Positions 17,381 through 24,753 of a stretch of DNA of 39,116 nucleotides are shown one piece after another; position 1 is the first letter of the stretch; the number at the start of each line of letters is the position of its first letter. The notes below the pieces were generated by a model, which was not told the DNA's origin, searched no databases, and was given only the letters and a program-made list of their open reading frames with translations. The position numbers and the translations under genes are program-made. The DNA is from Hyphomicrobiales bacterium (GTDB lineage: Bacteria; Pseudomonadota; Alphaproteobacteria; Rhizobiales; Rhizobiaceae). Where the stretch lies: NCBI GenBank assembly GCA_900467745.1, contig UBQW01000002.1, forward strand, positions 1-39,116, in the 5' to 3' direction.

Positions 17381-17397
17381 GTTAATGCGGCATTAAC
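17381..17397. promoter_or_regulatory. Perfect 8-1-8 palindrome beside the EF-hand gene promoter
   Basis: GTTAATGC-G-GCATTAAC, ending 6 nt before the candidate -35 box. The position fits an activator or repressor operator. Confidence 0.5.
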
Positions 17398-17403
17398 AAC
17401 TTA

Positions 17404-17432
17404 TTGACCGGCCTCGCAAATCAGTTTAACCA
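17404..17432 (+). promoter_or_regulatory. Candidate promoter of the EF-hand gene
   Basis: TTGACC (17404-17409) and TAACCA (17427-17432) are 17 nt apart. The -35 is good, the -10 weak. The leader would be about 67 nt. Confidence 0.35.
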
Positions 17433-17506
17433 CCGGCTTAGTTCTGATTTTTCCCTATTCGTATTGCGTACAAACATCATCGGTAATGCGGTGAACGGAG
17501 GTTTGT

Positions 17507-17818
17507 ATGAACCGTATTTCGTCTGCAGTTGATACGTCCTATGCGTATCTCGGCACTCTTTCGAGATTGGATTCCAACAGTGACGGCGTGTTGAGCCGGA
17601 GTGAGCGTGCGGCTGATGAGAAGCCGGGGATCCTGTCCGTTGCAAGCCAGTCCCAGAATACCCAGGAAGCGCCCAAGCTGTCGAATGGCGTGCTCGCATT
17701 CATGATGAGCGCACGTCAGTCCGGCGCGTTGAGCTCCGGTTATGAAAGCCAGGCAAGTTCGGCCAATGTTCTCTATCAGAACACCTATGGCCAGTACGAT
17801 CTCGACATCGCGTCCTGA
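17507..17818 (+). CDS. Small single EF-hand protein
   Basis: A 103-residue protein with one canonical 12-residue calcium loop, DSNSDGVLSRSE (22-33), with Asp, Asn, Asp, Ser and Glu at positions 1, 3, 5, 9 and 12. The flanking sequence LGTLSRL supports the incoming helix. The rest is rich in Ser, Gln and Ala and has no signal peptide or membrane segment, so it is probably cytosolic, although rhizobial proteins of this kind are not well studied. GGAGGT precedes the ATG. It has its own promoter region with a palindrome and its own terminator, so it is a one-gene unit. Calcium binding is inferred; function is unknown. Confidence 0.82.
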   Translation: MNRISSAVDTSYAYLGTLSRLDSNSDGVLSRSERAADEKPGILSVASQSQNTQEAPKLSNGVLAFMMSARQSGALSSGYESQASSANVLYQNTYGQYDLDIAS

Positions 17819-17846
17819 TCGCTCATTCCTGCATTGATTGAAGATG

Positions 17847-17875
17847 AAGCCGGCCGGTTGGTCGGCTTTTTCTTT
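17847..17875 (+). terminator. Intrinsic terminator of the EF-hand gene
   Basis: AAGCCGGCC / GGTCGGCTT (9 bp with one G-T pair, loop GGTT) followed by TTTCTTT. Confidence 0.8.
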
Positions 17876-17961
17876 GTCTGCTCTTACCCGGAGCACCAGC
17901 CGCTTGGAACACCGACACGCGGGATGCGTTTGTCACAGAGGGCCAAGAGGAGGGAAACACG

Positions 17962-18474
17962 ATGAAACGACTTCTATCGATAACGTTCGCGACCGTTGCT
18001 GCACTGACATCGGCGATGGCGCAGGATAAACAGACGGCGCAGGCAAACTTCGTCGGCGCCGACGGCAAGGACAATGGTCGCGCGACGTTGACAGCCGCGG
18101 CTGCCGGCGGTGTCCTGATCGAGCTTGAGGTTTCCGGCCTGCCGGCCAACAAATGGGTCGCTTTCCACGTCCACGAAACCGGCAAGTGCGACGCCGCCAC
18201 CCACCACGAATCAGCCGGCAAGCATTTCAACCCGACCAAGGCCGAGCATGGTCTGCTCGCCGCCAAGGGTCCGCATGCCGGCGATATGCCGAACCAGTAT
18301 GTCGGGCAGGACGGTGTCTTGAGGGCGCAGGTCTTCGATGGGATGGTGACGCTCGACGGCAAGGAGAACGGCATCCGCGGCCGCGCTCTGATGATCCACG
18401 AAAATTCCGATGACTACCGCAGCCAGCCAGCCGGCGATGCCGGCGCTAGGCTCGCATGCGCCGTCATCAAGTAG
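17962..18474 (+). CDS. sodC: Periplasmic Cu/Zn superoxide dismutase
   Basis: Converts superoxide to oxygen and hydrogen peroxide in the periplasm. The 170-residue precursor has a signal peptide ending near AMA (residue 20). Metal ligands are all visible: His69 and His71 in FHVHETGKCD, His88 (bridging) in KHFNP, His96, His105 and Asp108 in HAGDMPN, and His146 in IHENSDDY. Cys76 and Cys166 should form the conserved disulphide. GAGGAGGG before the ATG is strong. It is followed by a long terminator shared with the convergent MscS gene. Confidence 0.95.
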   Translation: MKRLLSITFATVAALTSAMAQDKQTAQANFVGADGKDNGRATLTAAAAGGVLIELEVSGLPANKWVAFHVHETGKCDAATHHESAGKHFNPTKAEHGLLAAKGPHAGDMPNQYVGQDGVLRAQVFDGMVTLDGKENGIRGRALMIHENSDDYRSQPAGDAGARLACAVIK

Positions 18475-18500
18475 CATTGACCCCTGCCATGGCAGAAACA

Positions 18501-18534
18501 AAGGTGGCCGCCGGCTTGGCGGCCACCTTTTTTT
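18501..18534. terminator. Bidirectional terminator between sodC and the MscS gene
   Basis: AAGGTGGCCGCC / GGCGGCCACCTT (12-bp perfect stem, loop GGCTT) followed by seven T. On the minus strand the hairpin also follows the MscS stop and has TTTGTTT after it. Confidence 0.85.
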
Positions 18535-19342
18535 ACAGAATCGGCAGGCCCTTCTCGTCGAAGCTGGCCTTCACCCGGCCGAGAATCTCGCGGCGCGCAT
18601 CGTCCCATTCGCCGGTCTTTGCCCAGTAGCGCAGCGTCAGCGTGATCTTGTCCGACGTCACCGCATCGATATAGGTCTTCGGCTGCGGCGACTTCTCCAC
18701 CCGCGAATCGGCCTTGGCGATATCCGTCAACGTCTTCATCGCCAGATCGACATCGTCGCCGGCCCGCACATTGATGGTGAGATCGTTCTTGCGCGTCTTC
18801 TCGCGGCTGTAATTGGTGATCGGTGTGTTCCAGAGGGTCGAATTCGGCGCCAGCAGATAAAGCCCGTCGGCAGTGCGGAACTCGGTGGCGAACAGGCCGA
18901 TCTCACGCACGGTGCCGGCGACGCTCCCCGTCGCGATATATTCGCCGACCCGGAACGGTCGCAGGATCAAAAGCATGATGCCGGCTGCGATATTCTGCAG
19001 CGTGCCCTGCAATGCCAGACCAATAGCCAAACCCGCCGCACCGAGAGCCGCGATGATCGAGGCCGTCTGCACGCCGAACTGGCCAAGCACGGTGATGAAG
19101 ACAAGAATCAGCAGCGCGTAATGCAGGACATTGGTGAAGAAACGCGCCAGCGTCTCGTCGATCCCACGCACCCGCGAAATCCCCTCGAACGCCCAGCGGC
19201 TGACGAAGCTCGCCATCAACCAGCCCAGCACCAGCAGGATGAGCGCACCGAGGATGGAGAATGAATATTGGACCGCAAGCGCGCTCGCCTGGCTCAGAGC
19301 CGTTCGGGTTGCCACGATTACGTCGGTTGCCTGTTGTTCCAT
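18533..19342 (-). CDS. MscS-family small-conductance mechanosensitive channel
   Basis: A 269-residue inner-membrane channel that opens under membrane tension to release solutes during osmotic downshock. Three membrane segments are seen: about 27-48, 72-90 and the pore helix with the Gly/Ala pattern GAAGLAIGLALQGTLQN (101-117). The soluble beta domain follows, with RPFRVGEYI, GTVREIGLFAT and PNSTLWNTPITNYS as family marks. The size is that of the minimal E. coli MscS. GGCGAGA precedes the ATG. It ends in the shared terminator with sodC. No partner gene is adjacent. Confidence 0.93.
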   Translation of the reverse strand: MEQQATDVIVATRTALSQASALAVQYSFSILGALILLVLGWLMASFVSRWAFEGISRVRGIDETLARFFTNVLHYALLILVFITVLGQFGVQTASIIAALGAAGLAIGLALQGTLQNIAAGIMLLILRPFRVGEYIATGSVAGTVREIGLFATEFRTADGLYLLAPNSTLWNTPITNYSREKTRKNDLTINVRAGDDVDLAMKTLTDIAKADSRVEKSPQPKTYIDAVTSDKITLTLRYWAKTGEWDDARREILGRVKASFDEKGLPIL

Positions 19343-19415
19343 GATCTCGCCAAATATCTGAAATGATTATCGGTTGACCTGCGTAGATGGGACAGAAGGC
19401 AGGCGCGTCAACCGT

Positions 19416-19946
19416 TTAAGTCAGTTGCGCTTCGTCAAGCGCAAGCACGAAGGGCGCGTTTCCATCGGCATCGGCGCCACGACCGATCGCCTTGATCGCC
19501 TTGACCAGCCGTCCATCGCGGCCGAGCAAATGGTCGCCGATCTCGATGATCCGCATGTTCGGTGTGGCATACGGCGAGGCCGCACGCAGACGCTGCGCCA
19601 GGGTCTCTTCACTCTGGTCCGGCCTCAGCGACAAGGCCGCGATCACGGCAGCAGCCGGTGAGCGCGATACGCCCATCCAGCAGTGAACGATAAGCGGCGC
19701 CGTCTGATCCCACCCCGCTGCAAAGTCGATGATCTCCCGCACATGCGTTTCATCGGGCGCCACGAGATTGCCCGTGCCCTTGAAGGCGATGTCGTTCATG
19801 TGGAGCAGCAGATGCCGGTGCGCCTCAATAACCGCCGGGCGATGGAAGCTCTGTTCCTTCGCCATCAGGCTGATCATCTCGCGGGCGCGGTGCCGCACGG
19901 CCATTTCGGCGATGCGCGCAAGCGGGGTCACGACGATCGAGGTCAT
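19416..19946 (-). CDS. Protein tyrosine phosphatase-like protein
   Basis: A 176-residue protein with the CX5R phosphatase loop VHCWMGVSRSP (Cys89 to Arg95), typical of tyrosine and dual-specificity phosphatases. The cysteine nucleophile and arginine are intact. A general acid may be Asp65 in VAPDETH. The start ATG overlaps the stop of the upstream HD gene by 4 nt, so it is translationally coupled, third in a ygfZ-HD-phosphatase operon. Substrate could be a phosphoprotein or a phosphorylated small molecule; there is nothing in the sequence to decide. Confidence 0.85.
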   Translation of the reverse strand: MTSIVVTPLARIAEMAVRHRAREMISLMAKEQSFHRPAVIEAHRHLLLHMNDIAFKGTGNLVAPDETHVREIIDFAAGWDQTAPLIVHCWMGVSRSPAAAVIAALSLRPDQSEETLAQRLRAASPYATPNMRIIEIGDHLLGRDGRLVKAIKAIGRGADADGNAPFVLALDEAQLT

Positions 19947-20545
19947 GGCTTGCCCCGCAGGCCGTCGATAACGGCGAAGCGCTCGCAGAACAACCGCTGC
20001 GCCTCGATTGCCGGTAGCGGCGTCAACAAGAGCATCTCCTTGGTGATCCCGCGCGGCTGGCCGAAAAGCTTCTGCGCCTCGCTGGCGCTGAAGCCGGCCA
20101 GTTGCGACGCCTCGAAATAGGCCGCGATCGTATCGGCCTTCTTGATGTTGTCCTTGAGTTCGCGGGACGCATGCGGCGGTAGGCCGAACCGCAGGTGGAT
20201 CGCCGCCTCAAGCCGCTTCTCGACGGTCTTGTAGCCGCCGCCGACCACGGATTTGAAAGGCGAGATCATGTCGCCGATGACATATTCGGGCGCATCGTGA
20301 AGCAGTGCCATCAGGCACTGGTCCGGAGTCGCCTCGTTCAGCCGCCGAAAGATGTCCTCGACCACGAGACTGTGCTGCGCGACCGAAAAGGCGTGATCGC
20401 CCGATGTCTGCCCGTTCCAGCGGGCAACGCGCGCTAAGCCATGCGCGATATCGCTCACTTCAACATCGAGAGGCGAGGGGTCGAGCAGATCGAGCCTACG
20501 TCCCGAAAGCATGCGCTGCCAGGCGCGGGGAGCCTTCGTCGTCAA
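19943..20545 (-). CDS. HD-family hydrolase (YfbR-like 5'-nucleotidase type)
   Basis: A 200-residue HD protein close in pattern to YfbR-like 5'-deoxynucleotidases. Metal motif: HAFSVAQHS (His51, His58), LLHDAPEY (His83-Asp84) and KKADTIAAYFEA (Asp138). I chose a TTG start at 20545 because it makes TTGA, overlapping the ygfZ stop, with GAGG 7 nt before it; the next product then reads MTTKAPRAWQRMLSGRR, as I recall for homologues. An ATG at 20590 would lengthen it by 15 residues and overlap ygfZ by 49 nt. It is coupled to the phosphatase gene downstream by another 4-nt overlap. Confidence 0.83.
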   Translation of the reverse strand: MTTKAPRAWQRMLSGRRLDLLDPSPLDVEVSDIAHGLARVARWNGQTSGDHAFSVAQHSLVVEDIFRRLNEATPDQCLMALLHDAPEYVIGDMISPFKSVVGGGYKTVEKRLEAAIHLRFGLPPHASRELKDNIKKADTIAAYFEASQLAGFSASEAQKLFGQPRGITKEMLLLTPLPAIEAQRLFCERFAVIDGLRGKP

Positions 20546-21378
20546 GCGCTGGCCTCGTCGGAGGCTGCCGGAAAGACGAGCGCCGACCATGCGGGCAAGG
20601 CGACAGTCACGGTGACGTCGCCGGCAAGCAGTGGCGTGCCCGCCGACATTGCCTCACCGGCGCGATCGATTCGGACGATCGCCAGCCCGCTATGCCCCGA
20701 AACTGAGCCAAGTGTACCGACAGGCTTGCCGTTGGCGGTGATTTCGGTGCCGGAGGCGGGGAGCGGCTCGGTGCTGCTCACGGTCACGACGCGACGACGC
20801 GCCGTTCCCCGGTGCTGCATGCGCGAAACCACTTCCTGGCCGACATAGCAGCCCTTCTTGAAGGAGAGCCCGCCATTCAGGTCCATCAACACGTCATGCG
20901 GAAAGGCATCCTGAAGCGCGTAGTCCGATCCAGAAACGGCAACGCCATGGGTGGCGCGCAGCGCGTCGTAAAGCGCGACATCGTCGCTGCCATGCTCGCC
21001 CGGGCGGCGGAAAACGTCGATGCCCGCCTTGGCGAATCGGCTGTCCCTGAAGCCATCGGGCGAAGCGTCATCCCACGAGACGGTCACGCCATTGCCCTCG
21101 GCGGCAAGCGCTACGGCGGCGCGCAGCTTATACATCGTCAGCCGCTTCGTCAGCGCCTCGCGCTGGCTTTCGTCGGTCTCGATGATGAAGTCGTCGCCAT
21201 CACGCCAGATCATGAAGTCGAACAGGATCTTGCCCTGCGGCGTCAGCAAAGCGCCTGGGCGCGCCTCGGCTGCATCCAGCGAAACGATATCGGTGGTGAT
21301 CAGGTTCTGCAGAAAGGACTGGGCTTCAGTGCCGCTCACCCGAATGAGCGCGCGGTCTTTCAGAAATACGGCTGGCAT
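20542..21378 (-). CDS. ygfZ: Folate-binding YgfZ/GcvT-like iron-sulphur cluster protein
   Basis: A 278-residue tetrahydrofolate-dependent protein that helps make or repair certain Fe-S enzymes (IBA57/YgfZ family). It has the GcvT-like fold pattern (RVSGTEAQSFLQNLITTDI, GALLTPQGKILFDF) and the diagnostic box KGCYVGQE (residues 175-182) with the conserved Cys177. C-terminal beta barrel follows (GLAIVRIDRAGE). The family length is normal. It is first of a three-gene operon with the HD and phosphatase genes. Confidence 0.92.
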   Translation of the reverse strand: MPAVFLKDRALIRVSGTEAQSFLQNLITTDIVSLDAAEARPGALLTPQGKILFDFMIWRDGDDFIIETDESQREALTKRLTMYKLRAAVALAAEGNGVTVSWDDASPDGFRDSRFAKAGIDVFRRPGEHGSDDVALYDALRATHGVAVSGSDYALQDAFPHDVLMDLNGGLSFKKGCYVGQEVVSRMQHRGTARRRVVTVSSTEPLPASGTEITANGKPVGTLGSVSGHSGLAIVRIDRAGEAMSAGTPLLAGDVTVTVALPAWSALVFPAASDEASA

Positions 21379-21438
21379 GGCGCACCTGTCGCGTTGTTAT
21401 CGCTCAGAAGTATGTCGTCGGAGCGGGGATCGCAAGCA

Positions 21439-22176
21439 TCAGTCGCCGGCGGTGAAGAACTTCCATTTGCCGTCGGTGGTGATGCCGAGGCGATAGAAAT
21501 TGTAGCCGCCGAATTCCTGCATGTCGGCGAGATCGCCGGCGGTGACGATGCGCAACAGCTCGACACGCTCTGGCGGCGTCAGCTTCTTCAGGTCTTTCTC
21601 AGCAAAGTAGGGCCAGACATACATCTCATCAGGGGTGCCCTGGCCGACATGCACGAAGCCCGTCGAGATGATGTCGAGAATGATCGCCAGGATCTCGTCG
21701 CCATCGGGATCGCCGGAGAGATCCTTGAGCGCGCCGATCGGATCGTCGGTTGCCTCGCCGACGCTGACCTGAGTCTGTGTCGCACCGGTGCCGAACAGCG
21801 GCCGCAGCCGCTCGAGATCGCCGGAGGCTGCGGCTTCGACGATCTGCTCACGCATGTGGCGAACCGGTTCCGGCACCTTACTGATGTCGTAGAGAACCTC
21901 GACCGGCTTGGAGCTGTCCTGCGCGCCAGGCGTCGTATCCGGGCTCTGGCCTGCGGGCTTGCTGATGACGGGGCCGGGCGCGGGCACGCCTGACGATGCG
22001 TCGGGTGCGCTCGGTGGCTTGTCGGTGGATGTGCCGTCGGAAGCGGTGGGGGTCTTCTGCAGCTCCGACAGCGCAAACGCCGATGGGGCGCTCATCAGGC
22101 TGCTGGCACCGAGGCTGATTGCAAGCAAAAGCGGCGCGATCGCGGGCCGCGAAGCATTGTTCATATCGGTGCGCAT
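21439..22176 (-). CDS. Exported hypothetical protein
   Basis: A 245-residue protein I do not recognise by name. It has a signal peptide (hydrophobic APLLLAISLGAS, likely cleavage after PSAFA at residue 35), a Pro/Ser/Thr-rich linker (about 40-90), then a compact domain with MREQIVEAAASGDLERLRPL, DPDGDEILAIILDIISTGF and a C-terminal GYNFYRLGITTDGKWKFFT. The ATG at 22176 is preferred over a longer frame to 22221, with GAGAG a weak ribosome binding site. It follows the 85-residue gene by 13 nt. It is probably periplasmic; function unknown. Confidence 0.75.
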   Translation of the reverse strand: MRTDMNNASRPAIAPLLLAISLGASSLMSAPSAFALSELQKTPTASDGTSTDKPPSAPDASSGVPAPGPVISKPAGQSPDTTPGAQDSSKPVEVLYDISKVPEPVRHMREQIVEAAASGDLERLRPLFGTGATQTQVSVGEATDDPIGALKDLSGDPDGDEILAIILDIISTGFVHVGQGTPDEMYVWPYFAEKDLKKLTPPERVELLRIVTAGDLADMQEFGGYNFYRLGITTDGKWKFFTAGD

Positions 22177-22189
22177 GGAACTCTCTGTG

Positions 22190-22447
22190 TTATTGCAGGG
22201 TGCGGGTCGGAGAAAACTCACCGGCCAGCATGCGTTCTCGCAACGATTCCAGCAAGGCTTCCGCGTTCTTTTCGCCGTGCAGGCGAATGGTTTCGCGAAG
22301 CGCGTGAATGATCGCCGTGTCGGCGATGATCTCGGGTTCGATACCGTCGGCCATGCCGTCGGCCCAGGCTTCGTTATGGTACTCCAGCGCCGCCTGCATC
22401 TTTTCGTGGACGATCATGTCGTCGATGTCATTGAGGCTCGGTTCCAT
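22190..22447 (-). CDS. Small conserved-looking hypothetical protein (85 residues)
   Basis: An acidic, all-helical small protein beginning MEPSLNDIDDMIVHEKMQAA and ending in LLESLRERMLAGEFSP. No signal peptide or membrane segment, no motif I can name. GAGGAAAAGCTA gives an ideal ribosome binding site for the ATG at 22447; a second ATG at 22468 adds 7 residues but has its AAGG too close. It heads an operon with the exported hypothetical gene. Confidence 0.7.
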   Translation of the reverse strand: MEPSLNDIDDMIVHEKMQAALEYHNEAWADGMADGIEPEIIADTAIIHALRETIRLHGEKNAEALLESLRERMLAGEFSPTRTLQ

Positions 22448-22547
22448 TAGCTTTTCCTCGAACTGCATGCCTTACTGTCTGGTTAACAACACTATCAGCC
22501 TTTTCCCAAAACGACACGTCCCCCTGTAAAAAGAGGTTAATTTATCG

Positions 22548-22979
22548 TTAATTTCCAAAGCGTGACGTAATTTCCGTGGCGAGTGTTGCGCCTTCGTTAC
22601 GGTAGCGTTCTTCTGCCATGATCGCCGCCGGTGTGCAATCGGTATAAACGGAGGCAAAGGCGCGGTATCCGCGATTGAACGCCGCCGTCAGTTTCTCTTT
22701 CCGCGCGGGCTCATCTTTCGCTTCAGAATCAAGCAGTTGCTGCATGCGCACCCGCCATTCCTCGCCGTTCTGAGCCTTGCAAAGCGTTCTCAGATAATGC
22801 ACCGACCCTAGCACCTCAGCCAACCGGCCAAGCTTGTCGTCATAGGGAACGGTAACATCCTTCGGCGCGACCGGTTCGTCCGGCGCAACCGCTGTCGGCC
22901 CCTGCGCCGAGACAAACGTCGGTATCGCCGTGGAGACGCCAAGAACAACACACAACAAAACGCGGCGAAGGGGAATCAT
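22548..22979 (-). CDS. TIGR02301-family exported protein
   Basis: A 143-residue protein with a signal peptide (MIPLRRVLLCVVLGVSTA, cleavage near VSA at 25). The mature part has DDKLGRLAEVLGSVHYLRTL, a conserved cysteine (LRTLCK) and FNRGYRAFASVYTDCTPAA, the pattern I associate with TIGR02301, a family of alphaproteobacterial exported proteins of unknown function. I chose the ATG at 22979 rather than a GTG at 22994 because neither has a Shine-Dalgarno but a CTTGTC box lies exactly 36 nt before the ATG. It is in line after the Nudix gene. Confidence 0.78.
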   Translation of the reverse strand: MIPLRRVLLCVVLGVSTAIPTFVSAQGPTAVAPDEPVAPKDVTVPYDDKLGRLAEVLGSVHYLRTLCKAQNGEEWRVRMQQLLDSEAKDEPARKEKLTAAFNRGYRAFASVYTDCTPAAIMAEERYRNEGATLATEITSRFGN

Positions 22980-22985
22980 GTGCGT

Positions 22986-23015
22986 ATTGGACACCCTGAA
23001 GGTGACGGGGACAAG
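22986..23015 (-). promoter_or_regulatory. Candidate promoter of the TIGR02301 gene (leaderless type)
   Basis: On the minus strand, CTTGTC (23015-23010) and TCCAAT (22991-22986) are 18 nt apart; the start point would fall at the ATG at 22979. The -35 is good, the -10 moderate. Confidence 0.35.
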
Positions 23016-23052
23016 GTGCGGGGTTGCCTTTCCCCTTGCTTATTCCCCTTCA

Positions 23053-23472
23053 TCATTTCTGGGGCGCTGCCAGCCGTTCGGCGCACTCAAGCACACTTTG
23101 CGGCGTCGGCAGCCGGCGAATCTCATCCACCGTGAACCAGCCGAGCGCCGCTGCATCGTCTGCCGCCACGGCAACCGAATCGGCATCTGCCTCAACGCGG
23201 AAAACCGAGAGAAAGAAGTGGCTAGTCAGCCGGCCGTCGGCGCCGTGCTGCTTCAGATCATAGGTGGCGAAGATCTCGGGGTTGCGGGCACGGATACCCG
23301 TCTCCTCCTCGAACTCGCGCAACGCGGTCTGATCAGGCGTTTCCCCAGGCTCCGCCCTGCCGCCGGGAAAGGCGTACATGTCCGCCGACGGCGGATTGCG
23401 GCGGAGCACCAGCAGGAAGCGCCCGTCGCGCTCGAGAATCGCGGAAGATGCAGCTGTCGGATTGGAAGTCAT
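23053..23472 (-). CDS. Nudix hydrolase
   Basis: A 139-residue hydrolase of nucleoside diphosphates linked to another group. The complete Nudix box spans residues 38-60 (Gly38, Glu44, Arg52-Glu53, Glu56-Glu57, Gly59), with the REFEEETGI core. The pattern suits pyrophosphatases such as MutT- or ADP-ribose-type enzymes; substrate cannot be decided. No clear ribosome binding site precedes the ATG at 23472. It may be co-transcribed with the TIGR02301 gene, 73 nt downstream, though that gene has its own candidate promoter. Confidence 0.9.
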   Translation of the reverse strand: MTSNPTAASSAILERDGRFLLVLRRNPPSADMYAFPGGRAEPGETPDQTALREFEEETGIRARNPEIFATYDLKQHGADGRLTSHFFLSVFRVEADADSVAVAADDAAALGWFTVDEIRRLPTPQSVLECAERLAAPQK

Positions 23473-23566
23473 CAGAAATGCCGTTTGTTGCTTGCCGGTG
23501 ATTGCCGTCGCGTGCCTATCTCAATCAGGAAAACAATCTGATCCAAGCGATTCGAAGGCACGTGCC

Positions 23567-23887
23567 GTGACTTATATCATCTACGCCGCCGCGGCCCTCT
23601 TCGAGATTGCCGGTTGCTTCGCTTTCTGGGCATGGCTGCGTATGGCAAAGCCGATCTGGTGGCTGGCGCCCGGCGTGGTGTCGCTGGCCCTCTTCGCCTG
23701 GCTCCTGACGCTGGTGCCGAGCGAAGCGGCGGGCCGTACCTTCGCGGCCTATGGCGGCATCTACATCGTGGCGTCGCTGATTTGGCTATGGCTTGTCGAG
23801 CACCGCGTTCCTGACCGGTGGGACATCAGCGGCGCAATTGTCTGCCTCGCGGGCACGGCGATCATTCTCTTCGCGCCAAGAGGCTGA
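23567..23887 (+). CDS. ynfA: UPF0060 (YnfA-type) membrane protein
   Basis: A 106-residue inner-membrane protein with four hydrophobic segments, matching the UPF0060/YnfA family ([20 protein letters not shown], then [39 protein letters not shown] and [18 protein letters not shown]). The conserved Glu in AALFEIAGC and the [12 protein letters not shown] box are visible. Related to small multidrug transporters; its substrate is uncertain. The start is a GTG at 23567 with AAGG 8 nt upstream. It is on its own, followed by the SRAP gene 64 nt later. Confidence 0.9.
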   Translation: MTYIIYAAAALFEIAGCFAFWAWLRMAKPIWWLAPGVVSLALFAWLLTLVPSEAAGRTFAAYGGIYIVASLIWLWLVEHRVPDRWDISGAIVCLAGTAIILFAPRG

Positions 23888-23915
23888 ACCGACGTGACCA
23901 TACCCTGGCCGGTCC

Positions 23916-23944
23916 CTTGACCCTGAAAGGGCAGGGTGCAAATA
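23916..23944 (+). promoter_or_regulatory. Candidate promoter of the SRAP gene (leaderless type)
   Basis: A perfect CTTGAC (23916-23921) with a weak CAAATA 17 nt later. The box starts exactly 36 nt before the ATG at 23952, and no Shine-Dalgarno is seen. Confidence 0.35.
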
Positions 23945-23951
23945 GATTGGC

Positions 23952-24716
23952 ATGTGTGGACGCTACGCCCTGACCATATCCCCTGAGGAGCTGAAGGAAG
24001 TTCTGGATATCCTCGACCTCGAGGATTTTCCCGCGCGCTTCAACATCGCGCCGACTCAGCCGATCCTGGTGGTCGTCTCGGGTGAGGGACAGGAGAGGGG
24101 AAGCAACCTGCCGGATCGCCGTGCGCTTCTCGTGCGCTGGGGTTTTACGCCGGGCTGGGTGAAAGACCCCAAGGCGTTTCCGCTTCTCATCAACGCCCGC
24201 TCGGAAACGGCGATCGGCAAGGCATCGTTCCGCGCCGCCATGCGCCATCGCCGCGTGCTCATTCCAGCCTCCGGCTTCTACGAATGGCATCGCCCTTCGA
24301 AGCAGAGCGGCGAGAAATCGCAGGCCTATTGGATCAAGCCGCGCCACGGCGGCGTGGTCGCCTTTGCCGGGCTGATGGAAACATGGTCCTCGGCCGATGG
24401 CTCCGAAGTGGATACCGGCGCGATCCTCACCACATCAGCCAACGCCGCGATCTCCCCGATCCACGACCGCATGCCCGTAGTGATCAAGCCCGAGGACTTC
24501 GCCCGCTGGCTGGATTGCAAGACCCAGGAGCCGCGCGAGGTGGCCGATCTCATGCGGCCGGTCGAGGAAGATTTCTTCGAGGCGATACCGGTCTCCGACA
24601 AGGTCAACAAGGTGGCCAATATGGGGGAGGACCTGCAGACCCCGGTGCCGCTCGAAAAGCCGCTGCCGCCCGCTGACAAGAAAAAGCCGGATGACGGCCA
24701 GCTCAGCTTCTTCTGA
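23952..24716 (+). CDS. SRAP-domain protein (YedK/HMCES-type abasic-site sensor)
   Basis: A 254-residue protein of the family that forms a thiazolidine crosslink with abasic sites in single-stranded DNA and shields them. The catalytic Cys2 follows the initiator Met (MCGRYAL), with Asn31 in ARFNIAPTQ, Glu111 in GFYEWH and His171 in PIHDRMP, all expected active-site residues. The C-terminus has a Pro/Lys-rich tail ending QLSFF. The ATG must be the start, because Cys2 has to become N-terminal. It appears to be expressed from a promoter close to the ATG. Confidence 0.93.
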   Translation: MCGRYALTISPEELKEVLDILDLEDFPARFNIAPTQPILVVVSGEGQERGSNLPDRRALLVRWGFTPGWVKDPKAFPLLINARSETAIGKASFRAAMRHRRVLIPASGFYEWHRPSKQSGEKSQAYWIKPRHGGVVAFAGLMETWSSADGSEVDTGAILTTSANAAISPIHDRMPVVIKPEDFARWLDCKTQEPREVADLMRPVEEDFFEAIPVSDKVNKVANMGEDLQTPVPLEKPLPPADKKKPDDGQLSFF

Positions 24717-24753
24717 TTCGATATCCCCACCGCAGTCACATCCGGAAAATCAC

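Larger units (their letters stand above)
17056..17506. other. 451-bp AT-rich intergenic region between divergent genes
   Basis: The only gap above 300 nt. It holds the leaders of the EAL gene (minus) and the EF-hand gene (plus). AT-rich blocks lie at 17165-17190 and 17240-17300. A perfect palindrome sits at 17381-17397 and a candidate promoter at 17404-17432. Short open frames on both strands (for example 17094-17375) have no ribosome binding site or family pattern. Confidence 0.6.

Noticed and set aside
20812..21993. 393-residue plus-strand open frame
   Set aside because: Antisense to ygfZ and the exported hypothetical gene; no motif seen.
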